Assembly (NCBI RefSeq): GCF_004339665.1
Contig: NZ_SMMU01000004.1
Span: forward strand, 62,001-126,000
Source of the DNA: Azotobacter chroococcum
Lineage (GTDB): Bacteria > Pseudomonadota > Gammaproteobacteria > Pseudomonadales > Pseudomonadaceae
Direction of reading: 5' to 3'
Length of the DNA stretch: 64,000 nt
The notes under the pieces were generated by a model. That model did not search any database and was not told where the DNA came from. It saw nothing but the letters and a program-made list of their open reading frames with translations. Position 1 is the stretch's first letter. The number at the start of each line of letters is the position of its first letter. The translations under genes and the position numbers were made by a program. Below are positions 11,388-23,930 of the stretch, in pieces.

Positions 11388-12238
11388 TCGGCACCCAGTC
11401 CATTCTCCCGCCCGGCTTCGGCCCCGGCTCGCACGGCGAAGAGGACCGGCTCGACTACCTGCCGATGCCGCGCGAGATGCACACCTTCGAGCGCCCCTCG
11501 CTGCCGGAGCCCGAGCAGCTGGACTCGCACCCGATCGCCCTGGCGCTGCTGGAGCGGCTGCAGGAGGCGCTGGGCGCCTACCGGATCGGCGAGCAGAGCC
11601 GGGTGATCGGCCTCGACCGCCAGCCCAAGGCCGACCTGAAGCTGCTCCAGCAGATCCTCGGCGAAGGCGAGGTGGCGATTCAGGTCGGCGGCCAGCGCCC
11701 GGTGCGCATCCAGGAAACCGTGCTGGCCGGGGTCTGGTGGGTGCAACTGCAGGTCGGCCTGGGCGAGGTCGTCGGCCAGTGGCTGGAGGTCGCCGACATC
11801 CCCGCGCTGGTGCGCCGCCGGGCCTTCGCCGAGGCCCGCTGGCCGCGCCTTGGCGCCACTCTTCCGGACGATCTGCTGAATGCCGGCCCGGTGCTGGTGG
11901 AGCTGCTCGAGGCGGCGAAGCAGCATGCCGAGCACGCGAGCGCCACGCCGCACGTGATCAACCTGTCGCTGCTGCCGTTCTCCGCCGAGGACCAGCGCTT
12001 CCTCGCCGAGCAGCTGGGCGAGGGGCCGGTGACCGTACTCTCGCGCGGCTACGGCAACTGCCGCATCGCCAGCACCGCGACCCCCGGCATCTGGCGCGTG
12101 CAGTACTTCAACAGCACCGACCGGCTGATCCTCGATACCCTGGAGGTGACCGCCATCCCACAGGCGGCCTGCGCCGCCCAGGAGGACATCGACGACTCCG
12201 CCGAGCGGCTGCGCGAGATCCGCGAGGCGCTGGAGTGA
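11384..12238 (+). CDS. hoxQ: HoxQ, HyaF/HupH-type hydrogenase maturation protein
   Basis: The 284-residue protein belongs to the HyaF/HupH family by length, operon position and typical segments ([14 protein letters not shown] at the N-terminus, GEGEVAIQV, and [12 protein letters not shown] near the C-terminus). Family members help assemble the small-subunit Fe-S clusters. No membrane helix or signal peptide is seen. The hoxR GTG start overlaps its stop. Confidence 0.91.
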   Translation: MIGTQSILPPGFGPGSHGEEDRLDYLPMPREMHTFERPSLPEPEQLDSHPIALALLERLQEALGAYRIGEQSRVIGLDRQPKADLKLLQQILGEGEVAIQVGGQRPVRIQETVLAGVWWVQLQVGLGEVVGQWLEVADIPALVRRRAFAEARWPRLGATLPDDLLNAGPVLVELLEAAKQHAEHASATPHVINLSLLPFSAEDQRFLAEQLGEGPVTVLSRGYGNCRIASTATPGIWRVQYFNSTDRLILDTLEVTAIPQAACAAQEDIDDSAERLREIREALE

Positions 12239-12453
12239 GCACGCGCTTCGAAGGCAGCTACCTGGGCGATGCCGCGCGCCTGGCGGACGAAGCCGTGCTG
12301 GAGTGCAAGATCTGCTGGCACCGCTACGATCCCGCCGTGGGCGACGAGGTCTGGCAGATCCCGCCGGGCACGCCCTTCGCCGCGCTGCCGGCGCACTGGC
12401 GCTGTCCGCAGTGCGACGGCGACCGCGAGCAGTTCATGGTCGTGGACGACTGA
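12235..12453 (+). CDS. hoxR: HoxR, rubredoxin-like hydrogenase accessory protein
   Basis: This 72-residue rubredoxin has the two metal-binding knuckles CKIC (residues 24-27) and CPQC (57-60) and the usual YDP and DGDREQF context. It binds one iron and is thought to serve redox steps in maturation of the small-subunit clusters under oxygen. The GTG start at 12235 overlaps the hoxQ stop by 4 bp and gives the family's N-terminal extension. Confidence 0.92.
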   Translation: MSTRFEGSYLGDAARLADEAVLECKICWHRYDPAVGDEVWQIPPGTPFAALPAHWRCPQCDGDREQFMVVDD

Positions 12454-12459
12454 AGGCTC

Positions 12460-12921
12460 ATGCACAGCCGCGAAGCCATCGAAGCCTACTACCGGGCGGT
12501 CGGCACGCGCATGGCCGGGCTGCCGGTCTACAACCCGGCGCTCGCCGTGGAGCTGCTCGGCTGGCGCGCGGTCGAGGGCGTCGGCGCGCTCGGCGTGCTG
12601 ATCACGCCCTGGTGCATGAACCTGTTCTGGCAGCCGCCGGCCGAGGCCGAATTGCCGGCCAAGGGCGAGCGCGCGGTGCTGTCGCTGCCCTCCGGCGACT
12701 ACGAATGCACCCTGCACGAGGACGAAAGCCTCGGCCGCTACGCCAGCGCCTCGCTGTGCTCGCCGATGCAGGACTTCCCCGACCAGGCCGGGGTGCGGGC
12801 GATGGCCGAGGAGGTGCTGCGGCTGGTCTTCGCCGTGCCGGAACCCGAGCCGGAACCGTCGCAAAGCGGCCTGATGAGCCGCCGCACTCTGTTCCGTCGC
12901 GCCCTGGGCGGTGCGTCGTGA
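12460..12921 (+). CDS. hoxT: HoxT, HybE/HupJ-family hydrogenase assembly chaperone
   Basis: This 153-residue protein matches the HybE/HupJ family ([49 protein letters not shown]). The family binds hydrogenase precursors or the Tat signal. The C-terminus carries [11 protein letters not shown], resembling a short twin-arginine-like motif, which is typical of HupJ proteins. Its stop overlaps the hoxV GTG start. Confidence 0.9.
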   Translation: MHSREAIEAYYRAVGTRMAGLPVYNPALAVELLGWRAVEGVGALGVLITPWCMNLFWQPPAEAELPAKGERAVLSLPSGDYECTLHEDESLGRYASASLCSPMQDFPDQAGVRAMAEEVLRLVFAVPEPEPEPSQSGLMSRRTLFRRALGGAS

Positions 12922-13964
12922 GCGCCCTGGCTGAACTGGCCGGACGCCTGCAGGTGGAGGTTCGCCAGCAGGACGGCGTCATCCGTGCCGTCGATACTTG
13001 TCTGCAGCGCCCGCTGGCGCAGCTTTCCCGCCTGCTGGTCGGGCAGACCGCGGAGGCGGCCCTGGCGCGCCTGCCGCTGCTGTTCAGCCTGTGCGCCGCG
13101 GCCCAGCAGGTGGCGGCGCTGCGGGCGCTGGAGCGGGCCGCCTGCTGGCCGGCCGTTCCCGAGGTGGAGGAGGGTCGTGCCCGGCTCGCCGAGCTGGAGC
13201 TGATCCGCGAATCCCTGCTGCGCCTGGTGCAGGTCTGGGCGCTGCCGCTACCGCTGGAGCGGCTCAAGGCCTTGGTCGCCCTGTGCCAGCGCGCCGCCGC
13301 CCGGCTGCAGCCGCTGACTGTCTTCCGTGCCTCGCCGCTGCCGGCCGATCTGCAGCTTGAGGAGACGCTGGCCGAGCTGGCTGCTATCTGGGCGCATCTT
13401 GAACTGCCGGCGCCGGCCGACTGGCTGGGTCCGCGTCTGAGCCGCTGGCAGGAGGTCGCCCTCGGTGGTCCGCTGCCGGCGGTTTTCGATCCGGCGGATC
13501 TGCCGGCACTGCTGGCGCAGTTGCGTGCCGGCGATGCCCGCGCCGAGATCGCCGGTGCGCCGCGGATCACCGGCCCGGCGGCCGCCGCCGGGATGCAGGC
13601 GACGGCAGCCGCGCAGATCGAGCAGCACGTCGGCGCGCTGCTGCGGCGCACGGCGCAGGCGATAGACTCGCTGCAGCAGCCGCCGCTGCCGCCGGCGGTG
13701 GCCGGACTGGACGCGGGGGAGGGCGTCGGCCTGGCGCAGACCGCCCGCGGCGCTCTGCTGCACCGGGTGTGCCTGGACGAGGGGACGGTCGGCGCCTGGC
13801 AACTGCTGGCGCCGACCGACTGGAATTTCCATGAAGACGGCCCGCTGCGCCGTCGGCTGTGCGGCGTGCGGGTGGCCGAGGAAGACAGCGAGGCGCTGCT
13901 GCGCGCGCTGATCCTCGCGGTCGATCCCTGCGTCGCGTTCGAGGTGAAGATCATTCATGCATGA
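12918..13964 (+). CDS. hoxV: HoxV, HupK-type scaffold for the Ni-Fe cofactor
   Basis: The 348-residue protein resembles a degenerate large subunit. Its C-terminal [13 protein letters not shown] mimics the metal-binding DPCxxC of HoxG but keeps only one Cys, the hallmark of HupK/HoxV proteins that carry the Fe(CN)2CO unit toward the large subunit. The N-terminal half is Leu/Ala-rich and helical. The GTG at 12918 overlaps the hoxT stop; hypA starts within its last codons. Confidence 0.89.
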   Translation: MSALAELAGRLQVEVRQQDGVIRAVDTCLQRPLAQLSRLLVGQTAEAALARLPLLFSLCAAAQQVAALRALERAACWPAVPEVEEGRARLAELELIRESLLRLVQVWALPLPLERLKALVALCQRAAARLQPLTVFRASPLPADLQLEETLAELAAIWAHLELPAPADWLGPRLSRWQEVALGGPLPAVFDPADLPALLAQLRAGDARAEIAGAPRITGPAAAAGMQATAAAQIEQHVGALLRRTAQAIDSLQQPPLPPAVAGLDAGEGVGLAQTARGALLHRVCLDEGTVGAWQLLAPTDWNFHEDGPLRRRLCGVRVAEEDSEALLRALILAVDPCVAFEVKIIHA

Positions 13965-14298
13965 AATGTCGATCGCCGAGGGCATCGTCCAGCTGCTGGA
14001 AGAGCAGGCCGCGGCGCAGCGCTTCGAGCGGGTCAAGGCGGTGTGGCTGGAGATCGGCCCGCTGGCCGCGGTCGAGGTCGAGGCGCTGCGCTTCTGCTTC
14101 GAGGCAGTGACCCGCCACAGCCTGGCCGAGGGCGCGCGCCTGGAGATCGTCGAGCTGCCGGGACGCGCCTGGTGCCTCGGCTGCAACGCCAGCGTGGCGA
14201 TCCGCCAGCGCTACGACGCCTGCCCACAGTGCGGCAGTTACCGATTGCAGGTCACCCAGGGCGACGAGCTGCGGGTCAAGGAACTGGAGGTAGAATAA
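13957..14298 (+). CDS. hypA: HypA, nickel-insertion metallochaperone
   Basis: This 113-residue protein begins MHEMSIAEG, where His2 binds nickel. A zinc-binding domain follows with two CxxC pairs (CLGC at about 73, CPQC at about 89). With HypB it delivers Ni to the HoxG precursor. It overlaps hoxV by 8 bp and lies 2 bp before hypB. Confidence 0.95.
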   Translation: MHEMSIAEGIVQLLEEQAAAQRFERVKAVWLEIGPLAAVEVEALRFCFEAVTRHSLAEGARLEIVELPGRAWCLGCNASVAIRQRYDACPQCGSYRLQVTQGDELRVKELEVE

Positions 14299-14300
14299 GC

Positions 14301-17541
<3,241 letters not shown>

Positions 17542-17542
<1 letters not shown>

Positions 17543-17796
17543 TGTGCCTGGCCATTCCGGTCCGCATCGAGGAACTGCTCGACGAACAGAGCGCGGTCGC
17601 CTGCATCGGCGGCCTGCGCAAGACCATCAACGTCGCCCTGCTCGACGATCTCAAGGTCGGCGACTACGTGATTCTGCACGTCGGCTTCGCCCTGCAGAAG
17701 CTCGACGAAACCGAGGCGCAGCGCACCCTGGCACTGCTCGCCGAGCTGGGCCAACTGGCCGAAGCCGAGCAGGCCGCGCAGGGAGACGCCTCATGA
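17542..17796 (+). CDS. hypC: HypC, Fe(CN)2CO-carrier chaperone
   Basis: This 84-residue protein starts MCLAIPV with the essential Cys2. Conserved [17 protein letters not shown] lies mid-protein. HypC and HypD together hold the iron while CN and CO are added, then HypC passes the unit to the large subunit. A GTG one codon upstream is in frame, but the family needs Cys at position 2, so the ATG at 17542 is used. Confidence 0.95.
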
Positions 17797-18932
17797 AGTA
17801 CGTCGACGAATTCCGCGACGGCGCCACCGCGCGCCAGCTCGCCGCGCGCATCGCCGCCGAGGCCGATTCCGCGCGCCAGTACCGGCTGATGGAGTTCTGC
17901 GGCGGGCACACCCACGCGATCTTCCGCTATGGCATCCCCGACCTGCTGCCGGCCAACGTGCGACTGATCCACGGCCCCGGTTGCCCGGTGTGCGTGATGC
18001 CGATCGGCCGGCTGGACATGGCCATCGAACTGGCGCGCCGCCCGGAAGTGATCCTCTGCACCTACGGCGACATGCTGCGCGTGCCCGCCTCCGGGCGCAT
18101 CAGCCTGCTCAAGGCGCGCGCCGAGGGCGCCGCGGTGCGCATGCTCTACTCGCCGGCCGAGGCGCTGAAGCTGGCGCAGGACAACCCGAGTAAAGAGGTG
18201 GTGTTCTTCGCCATCGGCTTCGAGACCACCACCCCGCCCACCGCGCTGGTGATCGAGCAGGCGCAGAGGCTCGGCCTGAAGAATTTCTCGGTGTTCTGCA
18301 ACCACGTGCTGACCCCGGCGGCGATGCACGCCATCCTCGCCACGCCGGAGGCGCGTGCCGGCAAGCTGCAGCTGGACGGCTTCATCGGCCCGGCCCACGT
18401 CAGCACGGTGATCGGCAGCGCGCCCTACGCGCCCTTCCCGCAGCAATACGGCACGCCGCTGGTGATCGCCGGCTTCGAGCCGCTGGACCTGCTGCAGGCC
18501 CTGCTGATGCTGGTGCGTCAGCTCAACGAGGGCCGTGCCGAGGTGGAGAACCAGTTCACCCGCGCAGTCACCGCCGAAGGCAACCTCAAGGCGAAGGCGC
18601 TGACCGGGCAGGTCTTCGAAGTGCGCGAGAGTTTCGAGTGGCGCGGCCTGGGCGCGGTGCCGCACAGCGCCCTGCAGATCCGCGAGGCCTTCGCCGAGTT
18701 CGACGCCGAGCGGCGCTTTGCTCTCGAACCGCGGACCGGGCTGGAGAACAAGGCCTGCGAATGCCCGGCGATCCTCCGCGGGGCGAAGAGCCCGCGCGAC
18801 TGCAAGCTGTTCGGCAACCCCTGCACCCCGGACAACCCGCTGGGTTCCTGCATGGTTTCCTCCGAGGGCGCCTGCGCCGCCTGGTACGCCTACGGCCGCC
18901 AGCGCCAGGCTGCCGTGGAGGTGGCCCGATGA
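17793..18932 (+). CDS. hypD: HypD, Fe-S scaffold for Fe(CN)2CO assembly
   Basis: The 379-residue protein has the active-site motifs [11 protein letters not shown] and [10 protein letters not shown] in domain 1, [13 protein letters not shown] in the middle and a C-terminal cysteine cluster ([28 protein letters not shown]) binding a [4Fe-4S] centre. It is the platform on which HypE delivers cyanide to iron. It overlaps hypC and hypE by 4 bp each. Confidence 0.96.
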   Translation: MKYVDEFRDGATARQLAARIAAEADSARQYRLMEFCGGHTHAIFRYGIPDLLPANVRLIHGPGCPVCVMPIGRLDMAIELARRPEVILCTYGDMLRVPASGRISLLKARAEGAAVRMLYSPAEALKLAQDNPSKEVVFFAIGFETTTPPTALVIEQAQRLGLKNFSVFCNHVLTPAAMHAILATPEARAGKLQLDGFIGPAHVSTVIGSAPYAPFPQQYGTPLVIAGFEPLDLLQALLMLVRQLNEGRAEVENQFTRAVTAEGNLKAKALTGQVFEVRESFEWRGLGAVPHSALQIREAFAEFDAERRFALEPRTGLENKACECPAILRGAKSPRDCKLFGNPCTPDNPLGSCMVSSEGACAAWYAYGRQRQAAVEVAR

Positions 18933-19954
18933 GCCGGCTCGATCTGAAGAACGGCAGCGTGGAGATGGTCCACGGCAGCGGCGGCCGCGCCATGGGCCAA
19001 CTGATCGAGGAACTGTTCGCCCGCGCCCTGCGCAACGAATGGCTGGACCAGCGCAACGACCAGGCGCAGTTCGAGCTGCCGCCCGGGCGGGTGGTGATGG
19101 CCACCGACAGCCACGTGATCTCGCCGCTGTTCTTCCCCGGCGGCGACATCGGCAGTCTTGCCGTGCACGGCACCATCAACGACGTGGCCATGGCCGGCGC
19201 CCGGCCCTGCTACCTGGCCGCCGGCTTCATCCTCGAGGAGGGCTTTCCGCTGGCCGACCTGGCGCGCATCGTCGAGTCGATGGCCGCCGCCGCCCGCGAG
19301 GCCGGCGTGCCGGTGGTCACCGGCGACACCAAGGTGGTCGAGCGCGGCAAGGGCGACGGGGTGTTCATCACCTCCACCGGGGTCGGCGTGGTGCCGCCCG
19401 GCCTGCATCTGTCCGGCGATCAAGCGCGGCCGGGCGACCGCATCCTGCTCTCCGGCAGCATCGGCGACCATGGCGTGACCATCCTCTCGCTGCGCGAAGG
19501 CCTCGGCTTCGAGGCCGACATCGGCTCCGACTCCCAGGCTCTGCACCGTTTGGTCGCCGCGATGGTCGAGGCGGTGCCGCAGATCCGCTGCCTGCGCGAC
19601 CCGACCCGCGGCGGCCTGGGCAACACCCTCAACGAACTGGCCCGCCAGTCGGGGGTCGGCATGCAGCTCGTCGAACGGGCCATCCCGCTGCGCGAACCGG
19701 TGCGCGCCGCCTGCGAATTCCTCGGCCTCGACCCGCTGTACGTGGCCAACGAAGGCAAGCTGATCGCCATCTGCCCGGCCGAGCAGGCCGAGCGTCTGCT
19801 CGAGGTCATGCGCTCGCATCCGCAGGGGCGCGAGGCGGCGATCATCGGCACGGTGGTGGCCGACGAGCGCTGCTTCGTGCAGATGGAGACGCTGTTCGGC
19901 GGGAGCCGGATGGTGGACTGGTTGAACGGGGAGCAGTTACCGAGGATTTGCTGA
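18929..19954 (+). CDS. hypE: HypE, thiocyanate-forming dehydratase
   Basis: This 341-residue PurM/AIR-synthase-like ATPase has HGSGGRAMGQLI at the N-terminus, GDTKVVERGKGDG and DPTRGGLGNTLNE internally, and the hallmark C-terminal PRIC. The terminal Cys is carbamoylated by HypF and dehydrated to thiocyanate. It is the last gene of the operon; no clear terminator follows directly. Confidence 0.95.
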   Translation: MSRLDLKNGSVEMVHGSGGRAMGQLIEELFARALRNEWLDQRNDQAQFELPPGRVVMATDSHVISPLFFPGGDIGSLAVHGTINDVAMAGARPCYLAAGFILEEGFPLADLARIVESMAAAAREAGVPVVTGDTKVVERGKGDGVFITSTGVGVVPPGLHLSGDQARPGDRILLSGSIGDHGVTILSLREGLGFEADIGSDSQALHRLVAAMVEAVPQIRCLRDPTRGGLGNTLNELARQSGVGMQLVERAIPLREPVRAACEFLGLDPLYVANEGKLIAICPAEQAERLLEVMRSHPQGREAAIIGTVVADERCFVQMETLFGGSRMVDWLNGEQLPRIC

Positions 19955-20008
19955 CAAGTCAGAAGGGCGGTGTTGGCCTAGCCTTCGGTTATTCAAGCTG
20001 CCTGCTTT

Positions 20009-20588
20009 CCTCGGCCCGAGCGACAGGTTTCGCCCTGCACGGCGAGTCACTTTCTTCTTGCTTGCCCAAGAAGAAAGTGACCAAAGAAGAAGGGCACCCG
20101 ACATCCGGCCCTCCACTGCGCTGCGCTTCGTTACGGGTTCCCTCGCTCCGGCACTGCTCCGGGGGCCCCTCACGAAGGGACGTTCCTGTCCCTTCGTTCG
20201 TCGCTCGGCGTCCATGCCTCGCGTCCCCCTGCGCAGCGCCTGCGCTCGGCCTTCTGTACGGGACTGAGCAGTGGGCTGAGGGTTGAGTGGAATGCTTACA
20301 AAGTACGCTGGCTGCAGATTTGCCTTTGCTCTTTATGCAGAGCCTATCAGGCAGCCCCGAAGGAGGCCGAGCGGAGTCGTTGCGCAAGGGGTTGAGCCGC
20401 ATGGATGCGGCGAGAGGCCCGTGGGCCATGGATGGCCCTGCGGGCCGGGCCCCTGGAGCGACGACGGAGGGAGGGGACCCGGAGCGCAGCGCAGGGCCGG
20501 ATGAAGGGGCAAGCGGTTTTGGTTACTTTTGTCGCGACTGACAAAAGTGACTCGCCGTGCAAGGCGAAACCTGTCGCTCGGGCCGAGG
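20009..20588. repeat. Long inverted-repeat element downstream of the hydrogenase operon
   Basis: A 45-bp sequence at 20009-20053 recurs as its reverse complement at 20544-20588 with one mismatch. Similarity continues inward in weaker form (CCGGCCCT, GCGCTGCGCT and AAAGTGACCAAAG-like blocks), so each arm is roughly 130-170 bp around a non-coding core. No transposase or convincing gene lies inside. It looks like a mobile or dispersed intergenic repeat of pseudomonads, but the class is not recognised. The element fills most of the 691-bp gap between hypE and the terminator at 20646. Confidence 0.7.
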
Positions 20589-20645
20589 AACGCGCGGCGC
20601 TCACACACAAGGCTTGAGGTCCAGACCAACCTGGCGGCCCCAGAA

Positions 20646-20679
20646 AGCAAAAGCCCGGCTGAAGAGCCGGGCTTTTGCT
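20646..20679. terminator. Bidirectional rho-independent terminator
   Basis: A perfect 15-bp stem (AGCAAAAGCCCGGCT and its complement) with a GAAG loop carries T-runs on both strands. It lies 11 bp beyond the stop of the glycine-zipper gene (minus strand) and could also end any read-through from hypE. Confidence 0.85.
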
Positions 20680-20689
20680 GTGGAATAAC

Positions 20690-21082
20690 TTATTCGCGGT
20701 AGCTGAGCGCGCTGTCGTAGAGGCTGTCATCCGCCTTGGCGACATCGCTGAACGCGCGGTTGCCGCGGGTCTCGACCTTGTCGCCGACGGCGAACGTTTC
20801 AGTCGAGCGCACCACCTTTTCCTTGCCATCGGCGGTGCGGATCTTGTAGGCGCGGTCGCTGAGGCCGGTGGCCTCCTGGGCTTCGCCGCCGAACAGGGCG
20901 CCGATGCCGGCGCCGATCAGCATGCCGATCGGACCACCGATGGCGCCGATCATCATGCCGTTCATGCCGCCGACCGATTTGCCGGTGGTTTGATCCTTGG
21001 TTTCCTCGAGAACTTCGGCGGCATTCACGCTACCGGCGGCCAGCAGGGCGAGGGTCAGGGCCAGGGTGCCGAGCTTTTTCAT
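20690..21082 (-). CDS. Exported glycine-zipper protein (paralogue 1)
   Basis: The 130-residue precursor has a signal peptide (MKKLGTLALTLALLAAGSVNA). A glycine-zipper core rich in GxxxG follows (GGMNGMMIGAIGGPIGMLIG, about residues 38-57, then GAGIGALFGG). Such segments insert into or pack against membranes. The C-terminal part (VVRSTETFAVGDKVETRGNR) resembles a short SH3-like or barrel module. Function is unknown; envelope location is inferred. It shares its ribosome-binding leader (CTCGGAGGAACCGCC before ATG) with its neighbour paralogue, and an ANR/FNR-type box lies 115 bp upstream. Confidence 0.75.
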   Translation of the reverse strand: MKKLGTLALTLALLAAGSVNAAEVLEETKDQTTGKSVGGMNGMMIGAIGGPIGMLIGAGIGALFGGEAQEATGLSDRAYKIRTADGKEKVVRSTETFAVGDKVETRGNRAFSDVAKADDSLYDSALSYRE

Positions 21083-21196
21083 GGCGGTTCCTCCGAGGAA
21101 ACATTCCAGCGATCCGGGTCAAATCGTCGAGCGGGACCTGAGGCGCTGCTTTTGGCAGGGCTTCCGTCTCCGTTGGAACTGAAATTACCCTTACGA

Positions 21197-21210
21197 TTGA
21201 TGTGGGTCAA
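21197..21210. promoter_or_regulatory. ANR/FNR (CydR)-type box upstream of glycine-zipper gene 1
   Basis: TTGATGTGGGTCAA matches the FNR consensus TTGAT-N4-ATCAA at nine of ten fixed positions. It lies 115 bp upstream of the minus-strand gene starting at 21082, suggesting control by low oxygen through an FNR homologue. The rest of the 480-bp gap (21211-21562) shows nothing recognisable. Confidence 0.5.
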
Positions 21211-21562
21211 GAAAAGAAACACTTTTTTGTGCTTGGGACCGGTTGACCTTCACGGCAGACCGTGCTTCCGCCCGCGGGGCGGCAGCATGGATGAGGCTGC
21301 TGGAGGGATGGACTGGCGACACGCCGGGCGCGGCGGGAGAGGGCCGCTGGTGTGTTCGGGGCGAGTCGAGACTCGCCGGCGGCGAGTGCGGACCTTTGCT
21401 TAGAGTGGGTGTGGAGCTTCGGCACGGATCGTCGCTGCGTGGCCTGGGGCGGGCCGGGAGCCGGACGCTCTGGAGGGCCGAGCGCCGGTGCCTGTCACCC
21501 GGAGCGGGCGGCGAGGCGGCGCGAAACGCGATGCCAAAGCCGCCGGGGCAGCGGCAGGCGAT

Positions 21563-21967
21563 TCAGCGCAGGGTGCGCGTGTCGCCGTTGTCGGCCAGGG
21601 CGGCGGACTTGCCGGCGGACGTGGGATAGGGGCGGTTGCCGCGGGTCTCGACCTGGTCGCCGGCCGCGAAGCGGCGGTTGGGGGAGCGCACGGTCTTCAC
21701 CGTGCCGCTGTCGGTGCGCACCTGATGGGCGTGCTCGCCGCTGTTGGCGGCCTCCTGGCCGGAGCTGCCGACCAGCGCGCCGACGCCGGCGCCGATCAGC
21801 GCACCGATCGGGCCGCCGATGGCGCCGACCATCATGCCGGTCATGCCGCCGGCCGACTGGCCGGCCGTCCGGTCTTCGGTTTCCCCGATGATCTCGTCGG
21901 CCTGTACGTTGCTCAGAGCCAACAGGCTGAAGGTCAGGGTCAGAATGCCGAACGCTTGCATGTTCAT
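21563..21967 (-). CDS. Exported glycine-zipper protein (paralogue 2)
   Basis: The 134-residue precursor has a signal peptide (MNMQAFGILTLTFSLLALS, cleavage near VQA). Its glycine zipper (GGMTGMMVGAIGGPIGALIG) is almost the same as in paralogue 1, and a C-terminal VETRGNRPYP matches VETRGNRAF there. The two genes are therefore a tandem duplication. The ATG at 21967 is chosen because the AGGA site and leader are shared with paralogue 1; upstream in-frame MLLGGTA is judged untranslated. Function is unknown. Confidence 0.73.
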   Translation of the reverse strand: MNMQAFGILTLTFSLLALSNVQADEIIGETEDRTAGQSAGGMTGMMVGAIGGPIGALIGAGVGALVGSSGQEAANSGEHAHQVRTDSGTVKTVRSPNRRFAAGDQVETRGNRPYPTSAGKSAALADNGDTRTLR

Positions 21968-22151
21968 GGCGGTTCCTCCGAGGAGCATTTCAGTGGGCTT
22001 CGCTTTGTTTTCTCTTTTTCACGAATCATGCCAGGCTTGATTCTTTCATAGGAATCAATTGGTTATATGTTGGTGAGAACAACTCTCGCGACAAAGTGTC
22101 GCGATAGTGACAGAGGTTTTGTCGCAATTCCTGCAGAAAATGGGGTTTTTG

Positions 22152-22165
22152 TTGATCTGGGTCAC
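22152..22165. promoter_or_regulatory. Weaker ANR/FNR-like box upstream of glycine-zipper gene 2
   Basis: TTGATCTGGGTCAC resembles the box in front of paralogue 1, with one further mismatch. It lies 185 bp upstream of the start at 21967. The parallel position supports shared low-oxygen control, but the match alone is weak. An AT-rich stretch at 22040-22150 would suit a promoter. Confidence 0.35.
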
Positions 22166-22205
22166 TGAAAGGTGATCGGTCTTGTGCCTGTCCGTGCGGC
22201 CGCGC

Positions 22206-22233
22206 AAAAAAAGACCGGGCACGTGACCCGGTC
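22206..22233 (-). terminator. Rho-independent terminator of the hupE-like gene
   Basis: A stem GACCGGG-N7-CCCGGTC is followed, on the minus strand, by seven Ts (plus-strand A-run at 22206-22212). It lies 28 bp past the stop of the gene ending at 22261. Confidence 0.8.
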
Positions 22234-22260
22234 CGGAGGCTGGCTGTCGCCGGGCGGCGA

Positions 22261-22824
22261 TCAGATCATCATCAGCGCGCCGCTGGCGGCGATGGCCGCG
22301 CCGGCGCTGCGGGCCAGCAGGGGCAGGCGCTGCTGCACGGCGGTGGCGAGCAGGCCGCCGCCCAGGTGCAGGCTCAGGCTGGAAGCGAGGAAGCCGACGG
22401 CGAAGGCCGCCAGGCTGCCGCTGGCTTCCAGGCCGTGGGCATGGCCGTGGAACAGGGCGAAGGCGCCGGCCAGGGCCAGCGAGACGGTGGCCGGCAGGCG
22501 CACGGCGGAGGCGATCAGCAGGCCGAGCAGCAGCACGGAGAGGGCGATGCCGGTCTCCACCTGCGGCAGGCCGACGCCGGCCACGGCCAGGGCGAAGCCG
22601 CCGAGCAGCGCGGCGAGGAAGGCGGCCGGCACGGCGAGCTTCAGGGCGCGCGGCTGCAGCGCGGCCCAGATGCCGATGGCCAGCATCGCCAGCAGGTGGT
22701 CGAGGCCGCCGAAGGGATGCAGCAGGCCGGCGATCAGGCCGTTCTCGCCATGCCCGGGATGGGCGAAGGCGGCGCCGGGCAGGAGGGTCAGGGCAAGCAG
22801 GGGCAGAAGGTGGCGTGTGTTCAT
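22261..22824 (-). CDS. hupE: HupE/UreJ-family nickel permease
   Basis: The 187-residue membrane protein has a signal peptide (cleaved near AFA), then HPGHGENGLIAGLLHPFGGLDH, the family's His-rich motif. About six helices follow, with FHGHAHGLE in the fifth. HupE/UreJ proteins import nickel for hydrogenase or urease. Its closeness to the hox/hyp operon makes a hydrogenase role likely, although it lies on the opposite strand 2.3 kb away. Confidence 0.88.
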   Translation of the reverse strand: MNTRHLLPLLALTLLPGAAFAHPGHGENGLIAGLLHPFGGLDHLLAMLAIGIWAALQPRALKLAVPAAFLAALLGGFALAVAGVGLPQVETGIALSVLLLGLLIASAVRLPATVSLALAGAFALFHGHAHGLEASGSLAAFAVGFLASSLSLHLGGGLLATAVQQRLPLLARSAGAAIAASGALMMI

Positions 22825-22945
22825 CTCGGTGATCCTGGGGGCAAGTCGGGGAACGGCGATGCTCTTCGAAGCGCTATGCGAAGCGGCTGGCTGCGCAGCT
22901 TAAGGCAAAAGGGCCGCGCGGTGCAGCGTCCGGGCCGCCGTCGGC

Positions 22946-23686
22946 TCAGAGGTTCTGCGCGATCAGCTGGATCCCGGCGAGCAGCAGGCCGGCGCGGGCG
23001 ATGCGGTAGAACCACAGGTGGTTGACCCGGTTCTGCAGCCAGAGGCCGGCCCACACGCCGAGCGGCACCAGCGGCGCGAGGGCGAGGCTGCTCAGCAGGT
23101 TGTCGCTGGAGAACTGCCCGAGCAGCGCGTAGGGCAGCAGCTTGACCGCGTTGGTCAGCAGGAAGAACACGTTGATGGTGGCGACGTAGCGCACCTTGTC
23201 CAGCTGCTGCGGCAGCAGGTGCATCATCACTGGCGGGCCGCCGGCGTGGGCGACGAAGCTGGTGAAGCCGGCCAGTGTGGAGAGCGCCGTGCCCTTGCCG
23301 CGGGCCGGCGGCAGCCCGGCCGTGCTGGCCGGCGGGCGCAGCAGGTTGAGCAGCACGAAGGCCACGGCGATGCCGCCGATCAGCAGGGCGATGATCCGCT
23401 CGTCGAGCATGCCGAAGGTCAGCGCACCGAGCAGCACGCCGAGCAGCGCGCCGGGCAGCATGATCTTCAGGTTCGCCAAGTCCCACTTGCCGTAGTAGGC
23501 GCGCAGGCCGACCAGGTCGGCGGTGCAGAGGATCGGCAGCATGATCGCCGCGGCCTGGGTGGGCGGCACGGCGAGCGCCAGCAGGGGCACCGCGATGCCG
23601 CCGAAGGCGCCGCCGAAGCCGCCCTTGGACAGGCCGGTCAGCAGCACCGCCGGCACGGCGACGAGCAGGAGTTCCGTGGACAACAT
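22946..23686 (-). CDS. TauE/SafE-family membrane permease
   Basis: The 246-residue protein has about eight hydrophobic helices. TauE/SafE features include an N-terminal GLSKGGFGGAFGG and a central GFTSFVAHAGGPPVMMHLLP repeat. Family members move sulfite, sulfoacetate or related organic anions; the substrate here is unknown. The ATG at 23686 starts just before the first helix. It is transcribed away from the Fur-box region and has no evident link to the siderophore genes. Confidence 0.85.
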   Translation of the reverse strand: MLSTELLLVAVPAVLLTGLSKGGFGGAFGGIAVPLLALAVPPTQAAAIMLPILCTADLVGLRAYYGKWDLANLKIMLPGALLGVLLGALTFGMLDERIIALLIGGIAVAFVLLNLLRPPASTAGLPPARGKGTALSTLAGFTSFVAHAGGPPVMMHLLPQQLDKVRYVATINVFFLLTNAVKLLPYALLGQFSSDNLLSSLALAPLVPLGVWAGLWLQNRVNHLWFYRIARAGLLLAGIQLIAQNL

Positions 23687-23854
23687 GGGCGAATCGCTCC
23701 TGATCGGGAAACGGGTGGTCGGAGAGGCCCGGGGAGGGCTAGGGGCGATTAGCTGTACCCGTTTCGCCGGATCGTGGCAAGGCAGGCAGCCGCCTGATTG
23801 CCCGCCTGCCGCATCTGCAGGCGACCGGCCAGCCGGGTGACTTGACAGACTCAA

Positions 23855-23869
23855 TGAAAATTATTCTCA
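23855..23869. promoter_or_regulatory. Fur box upstream of the first MbtH-like gene
   Basis: TGAAAATTATTCTCA fits the 7-1-7 Fur palindrome TGANAAT-N-ATTNTCA exactly. A TTGACA hexamer at 23842-23847 could be the -35 element of the promoter it blocks. It lies 62 bp upstream of the MbtH gene at 23931, so that gene is predicted to be iron-repressed directly by Fur. The TauE-like gene lies 169 bp away on the other side. Confidence 0.8.
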
Positions 23870-23930
23870 TTATTGTTCGTCTGTGATCAGCGATGCGGTC
23901 CCGCCGCGCCGAACGACAAGGAGCCAAGCC

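Noticed and set aside
21211-21562. Short plus-strand open frames upstream of the first glycine-zipper gene.
   Set aside because: No ribosome-binding site, no recognisable motif, and composition typical of random GC-rich sequence.
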